50,278 nucleotides of DNA from Methylobacterium phyllostachyos (GCF_900103445.1 NZ_FNHS01000024.1:1-50278); one strand, 5' to 3'; shown: positions 1 through 8,088, numbered from the stretch's first letter. Notes: generated from the sequence alone by a model not told the origin. A program made the numbers and translations.

Positions 1-516
1 GGCGGGGTGCGGAAATGCCCCCGCGCCGACCCGCTTCTGGGCCGAACCTGAGGATCCTGCGGACCCGTCCACTACGAGGCGGGGGACGGCTGGAAGGCCA
101 CGAGGCTGTGCGGGTTCCGGCGGTGCTACCGCGTCCGAGACCGTCAGACAGCGCGGCGCAGGACCGGGATCGCCGGAGACACCGCGACGAGAAAGACGGC
201 ACCGGGCGGGGACCATGCCCGCGCGATGCCGCGGGCGCCGCGGGGATCGGATCCCGCGCGTATCTGGCCGACACCTGGGTTCCCGCGGCGTCCCGCGTCC
301 CGCGTGTTGTTCCTCAGCCATGCCCCCGGCGCCAGAAGCGCGCGGGGACGATGATGCGCAGCTTGAGGACAGGCTGGGGCAGGCCAGACGGGTCAGGGAT
401 GCGGGCAGATGCGCCGCACCGTTGTTCCCTCCCCGAAAAAATCGGTCTACACGGCCGCTCCCCCGAAACCGCTTACCTGCCCCGTATGCAGGACTGAGCC
501 CGGAGACGCTTGATCC
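1..516. other. No intact gene; thrS upstream region
   Basis: I see no convincing gene here. The open frames have arginine- and proline-rich composition typical of antisense or non-coding GC-rich DNA. Two short protein-like stretches lie in different frames near the left edge: residues such as TRFWAEPED at about 32-55, then PVHYEAGDGWKATRLCGF at about 64-117. They could be the frameshifted tail of a gene starting left of the window. The thrS promoter should lie in the last 150 bases, but I cannot place it. Confidence 0.4.
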
Positions 517-2544
517 ATGCCGATTCTCACCTTCCCCGACGGCAACACCCGGGAGATCGCCGCCGGCACCACCGGCCGCGCCGTGGTCGAGGGCATCGCC
601 AAGTCGCTGGCCAAGCGCACCGTCGCCATGGCGCTCGACGGCACGGTCGCCGACCTCGACGATCCGATCGAGCGCGACGCCCGGATCGAGTTCCTGGACC
701 GCACCGATCCGCGCAGCCTGGAGCTGATCCGGCACGATTGCGCGCACGTGCTCGCCGAGGCGGTGCAATCGCTCTGGCCGGAGACCCAGGTCACGATCGG
801 CCCGGTGATCGAGAACGGTTTCTATTACGACTTCTACCGCGAGACCCCGTTCACGCCGGAGGATTTCCCGAAGATCGAGGCGAAGATGCGCGAGATCATT
901 GCGCGTGACGCCCCCTTCACCAAGGAAGTCTGGAAGCGCGAGGATGTGCGCGCGCTGTTCGCCGACAAGGACGAAAAATTCAAGGTCGAGCTGGTCGACG
1001 CGATCCCGCCGGGGGAGGATCTGAAGATCTACCGCCAGGGCGACTGGTTCGACCTGTGCCGCGGCCCGCACATGACCTCGACCGGCAAGGTCGGATCCGC
1101 CTTCAAGCTGATGAAGGTGGCGGGCGCCTATTGGCGTGGTGATTCGAATAACCCGATGCTGACCCGCATCTACGGCACCGCCTGGGCGGCGCAGGCCGAT
1201 CTCGACGGCTACCTGCACCGGCTGGAGGAGGCCGAGCGCCGGGACCACCGCCGGCTTGGCCGCGAGATGGACCTGTTCCACTTTCAGGAGGAGGGGCCGG
1301 GCGTCGTCTTCTGGCACGCCAAGGGCTGGACGATCTTCCAGGAGCTGATCGCCTACATGCGTCGGCGCCTGCGCGGCGACTACGCCGAGGTGAATGCGCC
1401 GCAGATCCTCGACAAGGCCCTCTGGGAGACCTCCGGCCACTGGGGCTGGTACCGGGAGAATATGTTCGCCGCGCAATCGGCGGGCGAGGAGGCCGAGGAC
1501 AAGCGCTGGTTCGCCCTCAAGCCGATGAACTGCCCGGGCCACGTGCAGATCTTCAAGCACGGGCTGAAATCCTACCGCGACCTGCCCCTGCGCATGGCCG
1601 AATTCGGTGTCGTCCACCGCTACGAGCCGTCCGGCGCCATGCACGGGCTGATGCGCGTGCGCGGCTTCACGCAGGACGACGCTCACGTGTTCTGCACCGA
1701 GGACCAGCTCGCCGACGAGTGCCTGAAGATCAACGACCTGATCCTCTCGACCTACGCGGATTTCGGCTTCGACCAGATCGTCGTAAAACTCTCGACCCGG
1801 CCCGAGAAGCGGGTCGGCTCCGACGCGCTCTGGGACCACGCCGAGGAGGTGATGACCCGGGTGCTGGCGCAGATCGAGGAGCAGTCGGCCGGCCGGATCA
1901 AGACCGCGGTGAACCCGGGGGAGGGCGCGTTCTACGGGCCCAAATTCGAGTACGTGCTGCGCGACGCGATCGGCCGCGACTGGCAATGCGGCACCACGCA
2001 GGTCGACTTCAACCTGCCCGAGCGGTTCGGCGCCTTCTACATCGACGCCGACGGCGCAAGGAAGCCGCCCGTCATGGTCCACCGGGCGATCTGCGGCTCG
2101 ATGGAGCGCTTCACCGGCATCCTGATCGAGCATTTCGCCGGGCACTTCCCGCTCTGGCTGGCGCCGGTCCAGGTGGTGGTGGCGACGATCACCGGCGAGG
2201 CCGACGCCTACGCCCGGGATGTCATCCGCACCCTCGAGCGCGCCGGCCTGCGTGTCGAGGCGGATCTGCGCAACGAGAAGATCAACTACAAGGTCCGGGA
2301 GCACTCGCTGGCCAAGGTGCCGGTGCTGCTGGCGCTCGGCAAGCGCGAGGCGGAGGAGCGGACGGTCTCGATCCGGCGGCTCGGCAGCCAGCAGACCCGC
2401 ACGCTGCCGCTGACCGAGGCGGTGGCGGCCTTCGTCGCGGAGGCGACCGCCCCGGACATCCGCCGGGCCGAAGCCGTGGCCGAGGCGGTCCCGACGAGCG
2501 ACACGGTCCTCGACGGGCACCACGCGGTGCAGGACGCCCCCTGA
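517..2544 (+). CDS. thrS: Threonine--tRNA ligase
   Basis: Charges tRNA-Thr with threonine in the cytoplasm and edits mis-charged Ser-tRNA-Thr. The 675 residues match the usual bacterial ThrRS length and order: a TGS domain (about 1-62), the editing domain with the HxxxH motif (HDCAH, from about residue 73), the class II catalytic core (about 240-535) and the anticodon-binding domain (about 545-650). MNCPGH (Cys near 339) supplies a zinc ligand, and the VHRYEPSG and RGFTQDDAH segments are class II motif 2 and a zinc region. GGAG about 11 bases upstream supports this ATG. It stands alone, with no infC-rpmI-rplT operon in view. The last 35 residues, rich in Ala and Glu, form a short lineage-specific tail. 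Confidence 0.98.
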   Translation: MPILTFPDGNTREIAAGTTGRAVVEGIAKSLAKRTVAMALDGTVADLDDPIERDARIEFLDRTDPRSLELIRHDCAHVLAEAVQSLWPETQVTIGPVIENGFYYDFYRETPFTPEDFPKIEAKMREIIARDAPFTKEVWKREDVRALFADKDEKFKVELVDAIPPGEDLKIYRQGDWFDLCRGPHMTSTGKVGSAFKLMKVAGAYWRGDSNNPMLTRIYGTAWAAQADLDGYLHRLEEAERRDHRRLGREMDLFHFQEEGPGVVFWHAKGWTIFQELIAYMRRRLRGDYAEVNAPQILDKALWETSGHWGWYRENMFAAQSAGEEAEDKRWFALKPMNCPGHVQIFKHGLKSYRDLPLRMAEFGVVHRYEPSGAMHGLMRVRGFTQDDAHVFCTEDQLADECLKINDLILSTYADFGFDQIVVKLSTRPEKRVGSDALWDHAEEVMTRVLAQIEEQSAGRIKTAVNPGEGAFYGPKFEYVLRDAIGRDWQCGTTQVDFNLPERFGAFYIDADGARKPPVMVHRAICGSMERFTGILIEHFAGHFPLWLAPVQVVVATITGEADAYARDVIRTLERAGLRVEADLRNEKINYKVREHSLAKVPVLLALGKREAEERTVSIRRLGSQQTRTLPLTEAVAAFVAEATAPDIRRAEAVAEAVPTSDTVLDGHHAVQDAP

Positions 2545-2591
2545 CGGGGCAGCCTCGCGGGCCGGTTTTGGCGTCCGCCCTATCGACGCGC

Positions 2592-2620
2592 TCTCCTCCC
2601 CCTCTGCGAGGGGAGGGGAG
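2592..2620. repeat. GC-rich imperfect hairpin after thrS
   Basis: C/T-rich bases run into G/A-rich bases around a TGC turn, giving an imperfect stem about 50 bases after the thrS stop. The sequence resembles the arms of the larger inverted repeat at 15019-15221 (CTCCCCC...TGCG...GGGGGAG). It may be a truncated copy and could act as a transcript end, but no T-tract follows it. Confidence 0.35.
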
Positions 2621-2760
2621 GCACGGGACCCGAGATTCCCATTTTCCCACGGCGATCTTTGACATCGCTCTCCGCGACGATCTGGCGACCCGCCGCAGAC
2701 ATCCGGACACATCCGCGACACCGGATTGCGGTATTCAACCGGAAACATCCGGAGGGAACC

Positions 2761-3054
2761 ATGACCCGCCTCGCCTGTGCCCTCGTCCTGAGCGCCCTCG
2801 CGACAGGTGCCGCCGCGCAGGAGCGGATCGACACGCGCACCCTGACTTGCGCCGCCCTGCGGGCCCGCGTCGCCCGGGATCGCACCGTGATCCTGGCGCG
2901 GAGCGAGACGGCCTACGAGACCGTCCACCTGGATTCCGGGTCGTGCCAACAGGACGAGACGGGCGCCCCGGCCTACGAGCCGTCGGCCGACGTGCCGTCC
3001 TGCTGGGCTGGCTGGCGCTGCAAACAGCGCAACAGCGACAGCGGCCAGCGCTGA
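2761..3054 (+). CDS. Small secreted hypothetical protein
   Basis: 97 residues. The N-terminus is a clear Sec signal peptide (MTRLACALVLSALATGAAA, cleavage probably before QERID). The mature part has four cysteines (near TLTCAALRAR, SGSCQQD, VPSCWAGW and WRCKQR), suggesting one or two disulfides in the periplasm. An upstream extension to about 2659 is open, but the ATG at 2761 directly follows GGAGGGAACC and places the signal peptide correctly, so I chose it. Its C-rich, W-rich tail resembles other small periplasmic proteins of methylobacteria. I do not recognise a named family. Confidence 0.7.
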   Translation: MTRLACALVLSALATGAAAQERIDTRTLTCAALRARVARDRTVILARSETAYETVHLDSGSCQQDETGAPAYEPSADVPSCWAGWRCKQRNSDSGQR

Positions 3055-3069
3055 GCCCGTCGCCGGCGA

Positions 3070-3498
3070 TCAGCGGGCCTTGTCATGCTCCGCGAGGCCG
3101 ACTGCCTTGTAATCGTAGGTCGGGTAGAACTCGGTGCGGTAGGCACCCCAGGCGGTGTCCTCGAGGACGCGGTTGACCTCCCGGAGCCGGGCGGCAGGCA
3201 GCCGCAGCGTGATGACCTGCCCGATTCCCATCACGACGTTCCACGAGACCACCTCGATCCCGGGGGGCGGGAAGGCCTTGTAGAAGCCCTGCTTGGCGAG
3301 CTGCGCGTTCAGCTCGGCCAGGGGTCGCGACTGGTCGTGGCGTAGGAAGACCGTCAGCAGGACGGCGTTGTCCGGCGTCGCCGTCGCGGAGCTCGGCGGA
3401 GGCGGCGGCGCCGTCTGCGCACGCGCCTCCGAGCCGACGGCACAGAGCAGCGCGAGCGCCGCGGCGAGGGATCCGACCGCACCAGCCATCCGTCTCAT
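3070..3498 (-). CDS. Secreted hypothetical protein
   Basis: 142 residues starting MRRMAGAVGSLAAALALLC, a signal peptide that likely ends at SEARA|Q. A short proline stretch then leads to a folded domain of about 100 residues (LLTVFLRHDQSRPLAEL ... EVVSWNVVMGIGQVITLRLP ... WGAYRTEFYPTYDYK), probably alpha/beta and periplasmic. An upstream in-frame start at 3564 would put 22 charged residues before the signal peptide. The start at 3498 follows GGAGGAGA, so I prefer it. The gene is convergent with the preceding one, with only 15 bases between the stops. Function unknown. Confidence 0.75.
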   Translation of the reverse strand: MRRMAGAVGSLAAALALLCAVGSEARAQTAPPPPPSSATATPDNAVLLTVFLRHDQSRPLAELNAQLAKQGFYKAFPPPGIEVVSWNVVMGIGQVITLRLPAARLREVNRVLEDTAWGAYRTEFYPTYDYKAVGLAEHDKAR

Positions 3499-3570
3499 CC
3501 ATTCTCCTCCTGCCCGCTCCGGTCTCGTGTCAACGCGAACGAGCGGCGGTGCTATCCCGGCCATGGGCCG

Positions 3571-3804
3571 TCAGCCGAGCTCGATATCGTAGGAGAGGCG
3601 CAGGCGCAGGCGCACCACGCCCTGCGCATCGCGCACGGCGATGACATAGTCCTGCCGCTCCCGGGGATCCGACAGGCCCTGGGCCACGCGGATCATCATC
3701 CGGGCCGCCTGTTCGCGGGCCGCGGCCAGATCGGGGAGGTCAAAGCCTTCGTTATCGCGAACGAGGTTGGTGCCGTCATGAAGGTCGATGAAATAGCGGG
3801 GCAC
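3571..3804 (-). CDS. DUF6894-type protein
   Basis: 77 residues beginning MPRYFIDLHDG, then RDNEGFDLPDLAAAREQAARMM. This is the signature of the DUF6894 family: very short cytoplasmic proteins present in many copies in Methylobacterium and Bradyrhizobium. The family pattern is a beta strand with F-D-x-H-D-G, a conserved DxEG turn, a helix starting D-L-x-A-A-R, and a closing beta hairpin (VRDAQGVVRLRLRLSY). No biochemical role is established. Family assignment is from pattern recognition. Confidence 0.85.
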   Translation of the reverse strand: MPRYFIDLHDGTNLVRDNEGFDLPDLAAAREQAARMMIRVAQGLSDPRERQDYVIAVRDAQGVVRLRLRLSYDIELG

Positions 3805-3922
3805 GGATCTGGGCTCAGCGAGCGCATTGGCCCGGAAGAATCAATCTCGGTTGTTTCTACGTAGTTTCGGATCGATGAAAAACCGAGGTCGCGCATGTCG
3901 CACGGGGAAAAGCCGTCGCCTG

Positions 3923-4177
3923 TCAGCCGCCGAGCAAACTCTCGGCGAAGTCGTCCGGGATGCTGCCGAACTGGCCGAGGATGGTCACACCTTCCAGTTC
4001 ACCGGTCTCGTCATCGGCGACGACCTTCAGGGCCGCCGCGCCGGGCAAGCGGGCGGCGAGCGCCTCGGCCTTCTTGAGGGCACCAAACTCGCTCTGTGCC
4101 GGCTCCTGCCGCGCCGGGCGCAGGCGATTGCGATGCATTTCGAAGGGTTGCACCACGAAGGTGGTCTTCAGCGCCAT
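3923..4177 (-). CDS. Small hypothetical protein
   Basis: 84 residues starting MALKTTFVVQPFEMHRNRLRP. The ATG at 4177 is preferred over upstream in-frame starts because the upstream extension has antisense-like composition. A helix with ALKKAEALAARLPGAAALKVV is followed by an acidic strand-turn (DDETGELEGVTILGQFGSIP) and ends in FAESLLGG. The layout, with a query-like beta strand, a helix and an acidic hairpin, resembles small orphan proteins common in methylobacteria. There is no signal peptide and no known domain. Function unknown. Confidence 0.65.
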   Translation of the reverse strand: MALKTTFVVQPFEMHRNRLRPARQEPAQSEFGALKKAEALAARLPGAAALKVVADDETGELEGVTILGQFGSIPDDFAESLLGG

Positions 4178-4229
4178 GATATTCCCACGGGGCGGTCGGT
4201 TGTCGTGACCGAGGCGGCAGGCTTGCGCC

Positions 4230-4415
4230 TCACAGGCTGCGCGTGGTGACCCCGAGCGCCAGCAGAATATAGGCGCCGATGAAGAACCATTGCCGGTGCG
4301 CCACCACGGTGCGTCCGACCATGGGGATGCGCGTGTACAGGCTGGCGATAGCGACACCGATCAGCGCGACGGAGACAAGAAACGTCAGGAGACGCGGGGC
4401 GGAGAGCGTGGGCAT
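4230..4415 (-). CDS. Two-helix small membrane protein
   Basis: 61 residues with two predicted membrane helices (LLTFLVSVALIGVAIASLY and WFFIGAYILLALGVTT) separated by a short basic loop that contains VGRTVVAHRQ. The start ATG at 4415 follows a weak purine stretch. It lies in a run of minus-strand small genes, 52 bases upstream of the next one. It resembles small inner-membrane orphan proteins of methylobacteria. No function can be assigned. Confidence 0.6.
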   Translation of the reverse strand: MPTLSAPRLLTFLVSVALIGVAIASLYTRIPMVGRTVVAHRQWFFIGAYILLALGVTTRSL

Positions 4416-4449
4416 GCGCCATGCTGGCCGGGCTGGCCTTACCGAACCG

Positions 4450-4656
4450 TTATCGGTCGAGTCCGGGGACGAGGGGCCGGTCGGCCGTCAGCGGTCCCTT
4501 CGAGCCCGGAAGCAACCCGGCCTCGGCCAGCCAAAGTGCCATGATCGCCCCCGCGATCAGGGTCGCGAGCGAGGCCAGCCGACCGGTCCATCGCCGCAGA
4601 ACGAGCATCATCACCAGGACGACCAGGAGGGCGAGGATGAGAGCCGGCATGAGCAT
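4450..4656 (-). CDS. Two-helix small membrane protein
   Basis: About 68 residues from MLMPALILALLVVLVMMLVL, with a second hydrophobic segment (LASLATLIAGAIMALWLAEAGLL) after an RRWTGR loop, so it is probably a small inner-membrane protein. The frame is open to 4749, but the extra 31 residues (WPGGEARRRFRGD...) do not look coding. ATG codons at 4656 and 4650 are equally plausible. It sits 34 bases upstream of the other small membrane gene on the same strand, so the two may be co-transcribed. Function unknown. Confidence 0.5.
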   Translation of the reverse strand: MLMPALILALLVVLVMMLVLRRWTGRLASLATLIAGAIMALWLAEAGLLPGSKGPLTADRPLVPGLDR

Positions 4657-4997
4657 GGCTGCGCCATGCCACGCCGCGGCCGCCGCGTCACCACGGAAGC
4701 GTCGCCGCGCCTCGCCGCCTGGCCATATCGATACTTCAAGCCCACCCACCCCGGGCCTTCCGACACTCTAGGTCCATTGCCCGAATGTTTCGCACCCGGA
4801 AAACACTCCCACAGTCGATGGCACCAGATGGGCTGGACCTGCAAGGTCTCGGCGACGATTGCCGAAAATACCCATCCGTGACCCACGGCAGGCATGCCAA
4901 TCATGCGTGGGATGCTGGCTCAGGAACAATTTTGTAACTTGCATTCAGCGGTCAGAAGTAGCAAATCACTTGAGAGGGGCACACTAGGAATCTTAAA
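4657..4997. promoter_or_regulatory. Gene-poor leader before the mucR-like gene
   Basis: No gene is supported here. The last 80 bases (about 4920-4997) are markedly more AT-rich than the surroundings, with runs such as AATTTTGTAACTTGC, and lead into the GTG start at 4998. MucR proteins are known to bind AT-rich upstream DNA and often regulate themselves, so this stretch is the obvious place for promoter and autoregulatory sites. I cannot define -35/-10 boxes with confidence. Confidence 0.35.
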
Positions 4998-5465
4998 GTG
5001 ACAGAAGAAACCACCGCTCCGGCTCCCAACTTCATCGAGTTGGCTGGAGACATTGTCGCCGCCTATGTGTCGAACAATCCGGTTCCGGCCGCGGAGCTTC
5101 CGGCGCTGATCGCGCGGGTCCACGGAGCGATTGCCGGACTCGTCTCGGGCACCCTGACGGCAGAGACCGGCACGGCCGCGCCCGCCGAGATCGACCGGCC
5201 GAGCGCCGCGCAAATCCGCAAGTCGGTCCGGCCAGACGGGATCGTCAGCTTCATCGACGGCAAGACCTACAAGACGCTCAAGCGCCACCTGACAAGCCAT
5301 GGGCTCGACCCGCGGGCCTACCGGGACCGCTACGGCCTGCCGGCCGATTACCCGATGGTCGCCCCGGCCTATGCCGAGCAGCGCTCCGCGCTGGCCAAGG
5401 CAATCGGGCTGGGCCAGCCCGGCGCCATGGCCGAGCGTGAACGGAAGAGCCGTCGGGCGGCCTGA
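4998..5465 (+). CDS. mucR: MucR/Ros-family transcriptional regulator
   Basis: 155 residues. This family of alphaproteobacterial DNA-binding regulators controls exopolysaccharide, motility and host-interaction genes. The N-terminal oligomerisation half (FIELAGDIVAAYVSNNPVP ... ELPALIARVHGAIAGL) and the C-terminal DNA-binding half (DGKTYKTLKRHL ... YGLPADYPMVAPAYAEQR) are unmistakable. The start is GTG. The odd point is the zinc site: the family usually reads IVCLxDGK with Cys as first ligand, whereas here it is IVSFIDGK, so Cys is Ser. Asp and both histidines (KRH, TSH) remain. Zinc-free Ros homologues are known in Mesorhizobium, so it may still fold. The C-terminus is basic (ERKSRRAA). Confidence 0.93.
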   Translation: MTEETTAPAPNFIELAGDIVAAYVSNNPVPAAELPALIARVHGAIAGLVSGTLTAETGTAAPAEIDRPSAAQIRKSVRPDGIVSFIDGKTYKTLKRHLTSHGLDPRAYRDRYGLPADYPMVAPAYAEQRSALAKAIGLGQPGAMAERERKSRRAA

Positions 5466-5715
5466 GGGCGAACGCGTTCAGGGGACGCCCCGTCGAGGAC
5501 CGTTTCGTCGGTTCCGAGGCGGGGCCCGACCATTTGGTCATACCCGCAACGATTGCGATGTGGGTGTCCTGCAGCGATTGGCCGGGGCGCCCGTGACCGT
5601 TGCCGCAACGCCACATCTGTCCGCGACGTTGCTCGACACGGACAAGCTGCCACACTCTGCACAAAGCGGCTGCGCACGTCGGATCCCGAGAACGCCTATC
5701 GAGGGATCCTACAAG

Positions 5716-5991
5716 ATGAAGCGAGAGCGGACGAAGACGAGTTCGGTCGTGCCCTTTCCGGCCTCCATCGCCCCGACCGTGGCCGACGAGGACACCGCAT
5801 CGATCATTGCCGTGTTGCAGGACCAGCTGGCGCTCGCCCGCGAAGGCCGGTTGCGCTCAGTGGCCGTTGTCTCGGTCTCGGCGGACGGCGAGGCGATCGG
5901 AACGCAGTGGTCGTGCAAGAGTGGCGACATCAGCAGCCTGATCGGCAAGCTGACCGTATTGGCCCATGACCTGATGGCGGCGCGGAAGTAA
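5716..5991 (+). CDS. Small hypothetical protein
   Basis: 91 residues from MKRERTKTSSVVPFP. A disordered basic N-terminus leads to an acidic helix (DEDTASIIAVLQDQLALAREG), two strands around SVAVVSVSADGEAIGTQWSC and a closing helix (ISSLIGKLTVLAHDLMAARK). The pattern of a regulator-like helix followed by a beta hairpin recurs in short proteins of Hyphomicrobiales genomes and prophages. An in-frame extension upstream overlaps the mucR-like gene in another frame and is not credible. It is about 250 bases downstream of mucR on the same strand. Function unknown. Confidence 0.65.
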   Translation: MKRERTKTSSVVPFPASIAPTVADEDTASIIAVLQDQLALAREGRLRSVAVVSVSADGEAIGTQWSCKSGDISSLIGKLTVLAHDLMAARK

Positions 5992-6118
5992 GCGGCTGCT
6001 TTCGAATTTACGCCGCGCGGCGACGGATCGGCGCGGTCCATTCCCACCCGGCACCGGCCGGGGTGCAGCACCGTTCCAGATCGTGGCCCGGTTCCGGACC
6101 GCCCGAGGAGTGCCTGCC

Positions 6119-6490
6119 TTGAAACCCGTCCTGCTCGCAGCCCTACTCTCTGCAGCCTTGCTGCCCGGCGGGTCCGTGTCCGCAGAGGAGCCTGCGGCAA
6201 CCGGGCGGACCGAGACACTCGACGGGCTTGCGCGGATCGTCGGCGCACAGGCCGGCATCGTGCTGTATTGCCGCAAGTTCTACTCGGTGGATGACGCGGT
6301 CTCGGACGGCCTGTCTCGAACAGCCCGTCGCGCCCTCGAGGCTGCTATGGGCCACCATCGGGCCGAGGCTACCATCGCGACGGAGGGCCGGCGTGTGGCC
6401 GACACAATCGCGACGGTAGGCGCCGACCAATGGTGCGCCGACCAGCGCGACATCCTCAATACGGACGGTATCCGGGTCTTCGTGGATTGA
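6119..6490 (+). CDS. Secreted hypothetical protein, TTG start
   Basis: 123 residues. I place the start at TTG 6119 because GAGGAG lies at 6105-6110 with 8-base spacing, and translation then begins with a clean signal peptide (KPVLLAALLSAALLPGGSVSA|EE). A GTG at 6083 is the alternative but would add 12 residues before it. The mature protein is mostly helical (LDGLARIVGAQAGIVLYCRKFY ... ARRALEAAMGHHRAEATIA) with two cysteines (LYCRKF, QWCADQ) that probably form a disulfide. It is a periplasmic protein of unknown role, resembling small Cys-pair proteins of methylobacteria. Confidence 0.7.
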   Translation: MKPVLLAALLSAALLPGGSVSAEEPAATGRTETLDGLARIVGAQAGIVLYCRKFYSVDDAVSDGLSRTARRALEAAMGHHRAEATIATEGRRVADTIATVGADQWCADQRDILNTDGIRVFVD

Positions 6491-6601
6491 TCTTACGCGG
6501 GACCGCTCAATCCGAGGTGACGCGGCGGACGCCGCATCCCCGTCGTCCGGCCCGAAGTGCGACTTCGGTGAAAGTCAGATATTCGCTGCGCGCCGCCGCT
6601 T

Positions 6602-6620
6602 GGTTCTGCAATGCAGAACC
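6602..6620. promoter_or_regulatory. Perfect 9-1-9 palindrome, putative operator
   Basis: GGTTCTGCA is followed by one base and then TGCAGAACC, a perfect inverted repeat with a single central base. It is too tight to be a hairpin terminator, and its length and symmetry suit a dimeric repressor or activator site. It lies about 130 bases before the small membrane gene at 6753. The cognate regulator is unknown. Confidence 0.45.
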
Positions 6621-6752
6621 GATTATCTTCTTGTTCGGTGTGCCATCGTCTGTCATGTTTTGACGGCGGATGACTCTAAACAGATCACGCCGGTCTCGAT
6701 CATCCGGACAAGAGCCCTGAAGGGCCGTGGGATCGGCGGAGGAGAAAACGCC

Positions 6753-6935
6753 ATGTCCCGAGTGATCTATCTCGCTGTCGCCCTCGTCGTGTTCGGCGCC
6801 GCCCTCACGCTCTTCGCCTTCCTCCGAGCGCCGCGCTCGAAAGAGTTCGCTGGGTGGGACGTGGTGTTCATGGGCGGAATCGGTGCCGTCGCCCTCGGCT
6901 TCCTGACCACCCTCGTCGAGGTGATCACCGAGTAG
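6753..6935 (+). CDS. Two-helix small membrane protein
   Basis: 60 residues starting MSRVIYLAVALVVFGAAL. GGAGGAGA at about 6737-6745 is a strong ribosome site and fixes the start. There are two hydrophobic segments (YLAVALVVFGAALTLFAFL and VVFMGGIGAVALGFLTTLVEVI) joined by an RAPRSKEFAGWD loop, suggesting a hairpin in the inner membrane. The reading frame extends upstream but without coding character. Function unknown. Confidence 0.7.
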   Translation: MSRVIYLAVALVVFGAALTLFAFLRAPRSKEFAGWDVVFMGGIGAVALGFLTTLVEVITE

Positions 6936-7105
6936 GTGCTCGCTCCCCATGCCGGACGACCGCACACCACGCGCGATCGGTCTGTCCGGCCCGCCGGCAT
7001 CGTCCGTGCCCATGCCAGCGACAGACTACGATGAAGATCGGGGGTACAGACAATTTGATGTTTTCCACGAACGCTGTTTGAAGGCGCATCGCCGATCCTC
7101 GCGCC

Positions 7106-7426
7106 ATGAGTTCCCACGAGGCAGCGATGTTCGAACGGCGCAGCTCTCCACGTACGCTCCTGAATGAGACCGGCAGCATCTCGGTCGACGAGCATCGCAG
7201 CGTGCCCTGCGTGGTTTACGATCGATCCATGGGCGGCGTCCGCATCACCCTTCCGGAGGCGGAGATCGTCCCGGATCGCTTTGTGTTGAGTCTCAAGGCG
7301 AGCAACGAGATCCTCATCTGCCGGGCGGTCTGGCGGAAACTGGAGGAGATCGGAGCGTCCACCGAGACGACCGAATTGCCGCGACCAGCCCAGTCCGGAT
7401 TGCGACGCGTCCAGACGGTCGCTTGA
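7106..7426 (+). CDS. PilZ domain protein
   Basis: 106 residues made up almost entirely of a PilZ domain, a cyclic-di-GMP receptor fold. Visible signatures are ERRSSPRTLLNETGSI (the RxxxR arginine loop: R11/R12 and R16) and YDRSMGGVRI (the D/N-x-S-x-x-G strand), followed by a beta barrel ending in VWRKLEEIG. It is probably a cytoplasmic effector or adaptor linking c-di-GMP level to motility or polysaccharide synthesis; the partner cannot be read from context. ATG codons at residues 1 and 8 are both possible. The preceding AT-richer stretch (7020-7080) is likely its promoter area. Confidence 0.85.
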   Translation: MSSHEAAMFERRSSPRTLLNETGSISVDEHRSVPCVVYDRSMGGVRITLPEAEIVPDRFVLSLKASNEILICRAVWRKLEEIGASTETTELPRPAQSGLRRVQTVA

Positions 7427-7540
7427 TCCGGCCGCCCGCAGACGCAGCGCCGTCCGGTGACGCCAAGCGGCACCTTCGGGCGGGTTGATCATTTCCATCA
7501 GGTGCCGGCATCGAGACGATGCGGCGCGGAGGGACGGGCC

Positions 7541-7723
7541 ATGTCGGATCCACGAACACGCAACGCCGATGAGGCGTCCGATCCAGACCTGCCCCAGGGT
7601 CTGCCGATGCCGCCGAATACAGGGGAGATGCCACCCCCGCGCCTGCCCCCGGCACCGGAGGATGATCCGGCCCCGCCGCGCGGGGGACCGGCACCCGATA
7701 TTGACGACGTCCCGGGCCTGTGA
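7541..7723 (+). CDS. Proline-rich small hypothetical protein
   Basis: 60 residues, nearly half Pro, Asp or Glu (LPQGLPMPPNTGEMPPPRLP), so intrinsically disordered. The ATG at 7541 follows GGAGGGACGGG, a good ribosome site, and the stop overlaps the possible GTG start of the next gene (GTGA at 7720-7723). Disordered Pro-rich proteins of this size are common in methylobacterial genomes. Function unknown. Confidence 0.5.
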   Translation: MSDPRTRNADEASDPDLPQGLPMPPNTGEMPPPRLPPAPEDDPAPPRGGPAPDIDDVPGL

Positions 7724-8034
7724 CGCTCCCGCCGCGCGGTCCGGATCGCCGCGCTCGATGCAAAATCACGCGTGGAATTCTGCTCAGGTGCTTCTGGGTA
7801 CTTGCGGTCGGTTCGCCTTGGATCTCGATGGCCGCGGCCGCCGAACAACCCCTCAGCATCGAGCGGCTGCGCGCGGACGGCTGGGAAATCGCCGGTTATA
7901 CCGGGACCTTCGACAATCGCTCCTCCCTGATCTTGTTCCGCAAGCAGGACCGATCCCACCTCGTCCAATGCTCGGTTCTATACGACGTGACGCGCAACCC
8001 GCGTGTCGTCACGAACTGCTATGAGTTGCATTAA
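7720..8034 (+). CDS. Secreted hypothetical protein
   Basis: 104 residues from GTG 7720, which overlaps the previous stop by 4 bases. The N-terminal 42 residues look like a long signal sequence (basic start, then ILLRCFWVLAVGSPWISMAAAA|EQ). The mature part is about 60 residues (SIERLRADGWEIAGYTGTF ... SSLILFRKQDRSHLVQCSVLYD ... TNCYELH), a small alpha/beta fold with two cysteines. It probably acts in the periplasm. Similar short GWEIAGY-type proteins occur next to unrelated genes in this genus. Function unknown. Confidence 0.6.
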   Translation: MTLPPRGPDRRARCKITRGILLRCFWVLAVGSPWISMAAAAEQPLSIERLRADGWEIAGYTGTFDNRSSLILFRKQDRSHLVQCSVLYDVTRNPRVVTNCYELH

Positions 8035-8088
8035 CGGGCATATCCTCCACGATCCCGCCTGCCGATCTGGCTGCGTGCGGGGTCATCC

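Noticed and set aside
4998..5465. Reading the mucR-like gene as a pseudogene because the zinc cysteine is absent
   Set aside because: The frame is intact, the rest of the domain is well conserved, and zinc-independent family members are known.
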